A DNA stretch of 64,000 bases, taken from Dactylis glomerata. Lineage: Eukaryota > Streptophyta > Magnoliopsida > Poales > Poaceae. The notes under the pieces were generated by a model. It was not told the origin of the DNA and ran no database searches. It saw nothing but the letters and a program-made list of their open reading frames with translations. Where the stretch lies: the NCBI GenBank assembly GCA_007115705.1, contig QXEO01000149.1:1623324-1687323 (forward strand), given 5' to 3'. The translations under genes were made by a program, and so were the position numbers. Shown here one piece after another: positions 60,177 to 64,000 of the stretch (its first letter is position 1; the number at the start of each line of letters is the position of its first letter).

Positions 60177-61634
60177 CAGGAAATATTCTCTGAATTGGAC
60201 AAAACAAAAGCCAAACATCCGGAAATTCACCGAAGCTTCCAGAGAACCGAAGAGGAGATGGAGAGGGGCCACAGGGCGGCGCGACCTACCCCCGGCCCGC
60301 GCCCCCTGGTGGTGAGGCCACCCTGGCCCACTTCTGACGCCGCCCCTTCGCCTATAAAGACCCCCCAGACGGGAAAAACCTAAAGAGGAGATCACTTTTC
60401 CAGAATACATCGCAATCCGCCGCTGCCGTCGACCCGAGATCGGGAGGGTCCAGAAGCTCTTCCCGACACCCTACCGGAGAGGGGAATCGCCATCGGAGGT
60501 CTTCTTCATCGCCATGCTTGCCTCCGGCATGATGAGTGAGTAGTCTATCTTGGACTATGGGTCCATAGCATTAGCTAGTTGGTTGTCTTCTCCACCATGT
60601 GCTTCATGTTTAGATCTCGTGAGCTGCCTTACATGATCGACATCACCGTTATGTAATTCTACATGTTGTGTTTGTTGGGATCCGATGAATATTGATGTTA
60701 TGATTGAGTTGATGTGCTGAATATTATCTTATGTTATCTCTATGTTGTTTATGATCTTGCATGCTCTCCGTTGTTAGTAGCTATCTTGGCTGAGTAGTTG
60801 CTAGTGACTCCAAGAGGGGGTATTTATGCTCGATAGTTGGGTTCATGCCTCTATTTAATCTGGGGGAGTGACGGAAACCTCTAAGGTTGTAGATGTGTTG
60901 TTGCCATTAGGGAGAAAACAACATTCATATGCTCAAGGGCATATGCTTTGTTTACATTACACACTTTGCTTAATGCAGTTATCTGTTGTTCGCAACTTAA
61001 TACTTGTGGAGTTCTCGGATTGATTCGCCACAAGTGGATTATTAGTCATAGATGCAGTTGGATGACGGTCTATGTATCTTGTTGTAATTCCCATAGTAAA
61101 TCTCATAGTGATCCTCTCGACATATGCACGTTGTCTTTATTCTATCAATTGCCCAACTGTAATTTGTTTACCCAACATGTGTTATTTTATCTTATAGAGA
61201 GACACCACTAGTGAACTGTGGACCCCGGTCCTATTTCCTTTATATTGCTATCACATGTTTACTTTATTCGCACTGTTTACTTTACTCGCATACTATTATC
61301 ACTTTCCACTCGATACGCTCATACCCTTTGTTTCAAGCAAACCGGTGAGATTGACAACCTCATCGTAAGTTGGGAACAAAGTATTTGGTTGTGTTGTGTG
61401 CAGGTTCCACGTTGCTATTAGTTGAAGACGCGCTAACAAGTTATCGTTAACAGCGCCCTTGCTGGAGTGTCACTAGGCTAGCAAGCATCACCTTCTAGAG
61501 TATTGTCCTTTTCCTACTGGATTGATAACCTTGGTTTCATTACTGAGGGAAAAACTTGCTGCTATATTCATCATACCTTCCTCTTGGGGTTTCCCAACTG
61601 GCCGGTCATTTACTTCATCGCCACCGCGCCATCA
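60177..61634 (+). repeat. G 3' LTR, part 2
   Basis: Resumes after H and aligns with 7825-9303 of the 5' LTR. The TATA box tataaaga at 60353-60360 is intact here, unlike the 5' LTR. Ends ...gcgccatca. Confidence 0.92.
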
Positions 61635-62645
61635 GGTACGCCCGCCGCCTGCTCGCTGGCGGATCAGGAGCTGTTCACGGTGGCCACCCGCGTGACCATT
61701 GGCGATGGGAAGATTGCGTCCTTCTGGTAGGACAGCAGGGCGGAGGGCACTGCCCCCTTCCTGATCGCGCCAGCCCATTTCAAGGCCTCTCGCCGCAAGT
61801 GTCGTCCTCTTGCCGAGGCCCTACGACGGGAGGTGGATCCTGTACCTTCGTGGGCAAGTCATGGCGGACTCGCTGTCGGAATTCGTGGACCTCTGGGGCC
61901 GTGTGCAGCGCGTTACTCTGGTGCACGGCGTCGCGGACTTGTTCGTCTGGCGCTTCTCCGAGAACGGCACTTACTCTTCCAAGTCAGCTTACCGCCTGCA
62001 ATTTGCCGAGGCAATCTCCTCTCCGTTTGTGAAACTCATTTGGAGTGCCCGCGCGGCGCCCAAGTGCCGTTTCTTCGGATGGCTTTTTGCCCAAAACAGA
62101 CTGCTCACGGCCGATCGTCTCCTCGCGCGATGGTGGCCGAACTCCTATTTTTGCCCACTATGTCGGCGGAATTTGGAGACTGCTCTACACCTCATGGTTG
62201 AGTGCCCATGGGCGCGTCGAGTCTGGACGGCGGTAGCGGATGCCCACCACCTCCCGGGGCTATCGCCCTCGGCTTGGCCTGTGCCCTCGTGCACGCTGGA
62301 TTGGCTAGACTTCGTGATTGACATGACGACGGCGCAAGATCGCAAGCGCGCCAAGTCCTTAATCCTCCTTGTCATGTGGGTTATCTGGAAGGAGAGAAAC
62401 CGGCGCATCTTTGATAGCAAAGATAGGCTGGTGCACATCATCGTCGCTGAGATCGCCGATGAGCTTGCGATCTGGGAGCTGGCAAGAGGCCGGCACCTTG
62501 CCCTGCGAGAGTGAGGCCTAGTCTCCAGCGCTAAGCGCTGCTTTTTTTTGTTTTCTTCTTCTTTGTTTGTTGCCGGTTCCTTGTAACCCGAGTCTTCTTC
62601 TAATGAATACCGCAGCTTCCTGCGACGTTTCAAAATAATAATAAT
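61635..62645 (+). pseudogene. LINE ORF2 3' end, zinc-binding RT C-terminus
   Basis: The frame ...ATRVTIGDGKIASFW meets a TAG at 61728-61730. A one-base frameshift near 61820 leads into 61810-62514, which encodes a region like the plant LINE zf-RVT domain: WRFSENGTYSSKSAYRLQF, CRFFGWLFAQNRLLTADRL, then C-x2-C-x8-H-x4-C (CPLCRRNLETALHLMVEC) and VMWVIWKERNRRIF. The stop at 62512-62514 is followed by ~120 bp of 3' UTR and a short A-rich tail (aataataataatta, ~62634-62647), typical of L1-type LINEs. The 5' side is cut by G. In a live LINE this is the carboxyl end of the reverse transcriptase; here it is dead. Confidence 0.85.
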
Positions 62646-62647
62646 TA

Positions 62648-62899
62648 AGGAGTACTTGTATCAACGTTTTGGTACACAGATTCAACCTAGACAACATTTA
62701 CAATGACGTGTCCTATCAGTATTCAGCAAACAATCCGATTTACTCATTTTTTTAGCTCCATCTTTTACAACTTGGCTTTTCTTGACATCTCTGAGAGACC
62801 AGGAAAAAACCACACGCTCACAACTAACCCAGGTTTTTTTTAGAACAAGACGAATAAACAGCCCACCTAAACAAAATTGTGCATTTACCTGGACTTATT
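62648..62899. other. Intergenic, nothing recognised
   Basis: About 250 bp of AT-rich sequence after the LINE tail. No coding, RNA gene or repeat recognised. Confidence 0.5.
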
Positions 62900-63107
62900 T
62901 CAGGATGATCCCGCTATTCTTTCAGTGGTAGCTGACGTGCTCGTTAACAGCGACTGCGAGGTGCCCGTGGTGACTTCGTTAACCTCAAGATCCACCGGCT
63001 CAGTTCTTCAGAGATAATCCTAGGAGTAGGGTGTGTATGCCTGCATTCATAGGAGTGAATGTACATGCATGTTTGTGAGCGTTAGTGTTGTATTGTGTTC
63101 TCAAAAA
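62900..63107 (+). mobile_element. SINE/LINE-like retroposon tail
   Basis: The run with cctcaagatccaccggctcag, aggagtagggtgtgtatg, cattcataggagtgaatg and gtttgtgagcg, closing in ctcaaaaa, resembles from memory the 3' part of a common Triticeae short retroposon (Au-SINE-like). No Pol III A/B boxes could be confirmed and the 5' limit is uncertain. Confidence 0.4.
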
Positions 63108-64000
63108 TTGCGCACCATATATCCAGGTATATTTCCTCTTTTAAGAAAGACTGCTGGTTAACGGAAATGCACTTTTGATCCCATGTGCATAGGCTCTCTT
63201 TAAAAAACAAATTTCAAAATACCGATTTTTTTCAAAAAAAAATCGTATGTATATCCTCGAGTAAATTACATAAAACTAACATATTTGGGGCACATATGAT
63301 AGGTCAGTACCACTTTTTTTAGTTTTTACTAAAATCTACTAGTTTTGGGGCATGGCGTTACTAAAATCTACTAGTTTTGGCAGCCCATTAAAAAATAAAA
63401 AATAAAGAAGAAAAAATATTTTTATGGTATGACCGGGCTAAAATATTTTTCCACAAACTTGAATACTTATTTTCATGAAAAATATTTAATTTAGATAATA
63501 CATATACAAGATCAGTATGCACATGCAAATTTTCCACAAAAAACATACCAAAATTTCACAAAATATATTATCACTTAGAGCATACGTGAATATATAAATA
63601 ACATGTACTTTATATGTGAATACGTGGTCTGGACTTTTATTTTATCCTGCAGAACATACGTAAATAAGATAATGTTTGGCGGTTATTTTTTCTTTTATTT
63701 ATATCTTGCAAGAATACGTTGAAATTATTCGGAAAAGTTTGGCCAACACGTGGCGAAAATTTGTTTTTGCACCGAGCACGAGCACGATCTCATTTTTTGA
63801 AAGTTCCAAAATACGTATTTTAAGTCTCAGAATTTTTCGCCATACAATACACACTTAGATATCTATGTGAGGAACGTACGCTAGAAATTTTGCTTCAAAA
63901 TATCATGTATTCTGTGTGATAAAAAAGACAATTTTTTGCAAATAATACATATTTAGTTCAATAAACTATTAGATCTTTTTCTTTTTTATAGCCCAAAATA
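63108..64000. other. AT-rich intergenic sequence
   Basis: No coding or RNA gene recognised. A 23-bp direct repeat (63326-63348 and 63358-63380) and several A/T homopolymers are the only structure seen. Confidence 0.5.
63326..63380. repeat. 23-bp direct repeat, two copies
   Basis: The word actaaaatctactagttttgg and its two preceding bases occur twice with a 32-bp period, separated by ggcatggcg. Confidence 0.85.

Larger units (their letters stand above)
7712..61634 (+). mobile_element. Element G: non-autonomous Athila-like Gypsy element, host of the nest
   Basis: The 5' LTR (7712-9303; first ~60 bp lie upstream of F, outside the window), a tRNA-Asp PBS, a broken gag, a long non-coding internal region (to 10656 and 50853-53342), a PPT and the 3' LTR (53343-53521 and 60177-61634). 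F, E and H interrupt it. Net internal length is about 3.8 kb, too short for pol, and no RT or integrase is seen. LTR ends (TGATACGTC...) and internal features match C and H, which share its family. They resemble the abundant Triticeae Sabrina/WHAM type; the name is not verified. The right flank is LINE sequence (ggtac); the left flank is not visible. Confidence 0.88.

Noticed and set aside
61635..62514. Host protein gene
   Set aside because: An in-frame stop, a frameshift, the LINE RT zinc-binding pattern and an A-rich tail identify a LINE remnant.
62145..62633. 162-codon frame on - over the LINE
   Set aside because: It is antisense to a clear LINE RT C-terminal reading frame with zinc-binding residues.

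Overview
The window is plant nuclear DNA from the repeat fraction of a large grass genome. The style of the LTR retrotransposons, the iMet- and Asp-type primer sites and a SINE/LINE-like tail suggest Pooideae, probably Triticeae or a relative. That is an inference from family resemblance; no database was searched. I see no ordinary host gene. Almost every base from 1 to about 62,645 belongs to a transposable element. The last ~1.35 kb is AT-rich intergenic DNA with one retroposon-like tail.

The layout is a nest six layers deep. I traced it by finding element ends (TG...CA), 5-bp target-site duplications (TSDs), primer-binding sites (PBS) and polypurine tracts (PPT). Layer 1 is a LINE remnant (61,635-62,645). 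Layer 2 is G, a non-autonomous Athila-like Gypsy element on the + strand, from before the window to 61,634. Three elements sit in G: F (4-7,711, TSD CTTAG) in its 5' LTR, E (10,657-50,847, TSD GTTCT) in its internal region, and H (53,522-60,171, TSD TTATA) in its 3' LTR. Layer 3 is E, apparently a ~5.3 kb solo LTR. Layer 4 is B (12,665-47,514, TSD ATAGG), a decayed Tekay-type chromovirus on the - strand, inside E. Layer 5 holds three insertions into B: A (14,352-27,594, TSD ATTGG), a younger copy of B's family, in its 3' LTR; C (31,575-38,576, TSD CAATG), of G's family, in its pol; and D (39,997-41,645, TSD GCATC), a solo LTR of G's family, in its gag. Layer 6 is a 220-bp hairpin MITE (19,155-19,374, TSD TAT) inside A's pol.

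A and B encode Gag, protease, reverse transcriptase, RNase H, DD35E integrase and a C-terminal chromodomain on the - strand. Both also have an extra 260-codon ORF between PBS and gag. A's polyprotein frame is broken only by the MITE. B is broken by three insertions, four stops that are all C-to-T changes, and three one-base indels. C, G and H have no pol and would need enzymes from elsewhere. G and H keep a damaged Athila-like gag; C has a different 137-codon ORF in that place. F has no coding capacity that I recognise. It is made of tandem arrays in a LTR-internal-LTR-internal-LTR arrangement, and its outer LTRs are identical by eye.

The observations most worth a second look are the compound three-LTR element F, the 38-bp palindrome at its middle LTR/PBS junction, the shifting U5/PBS boundary in the C/D/G/H family, and the pre-gag ORF of A and B.
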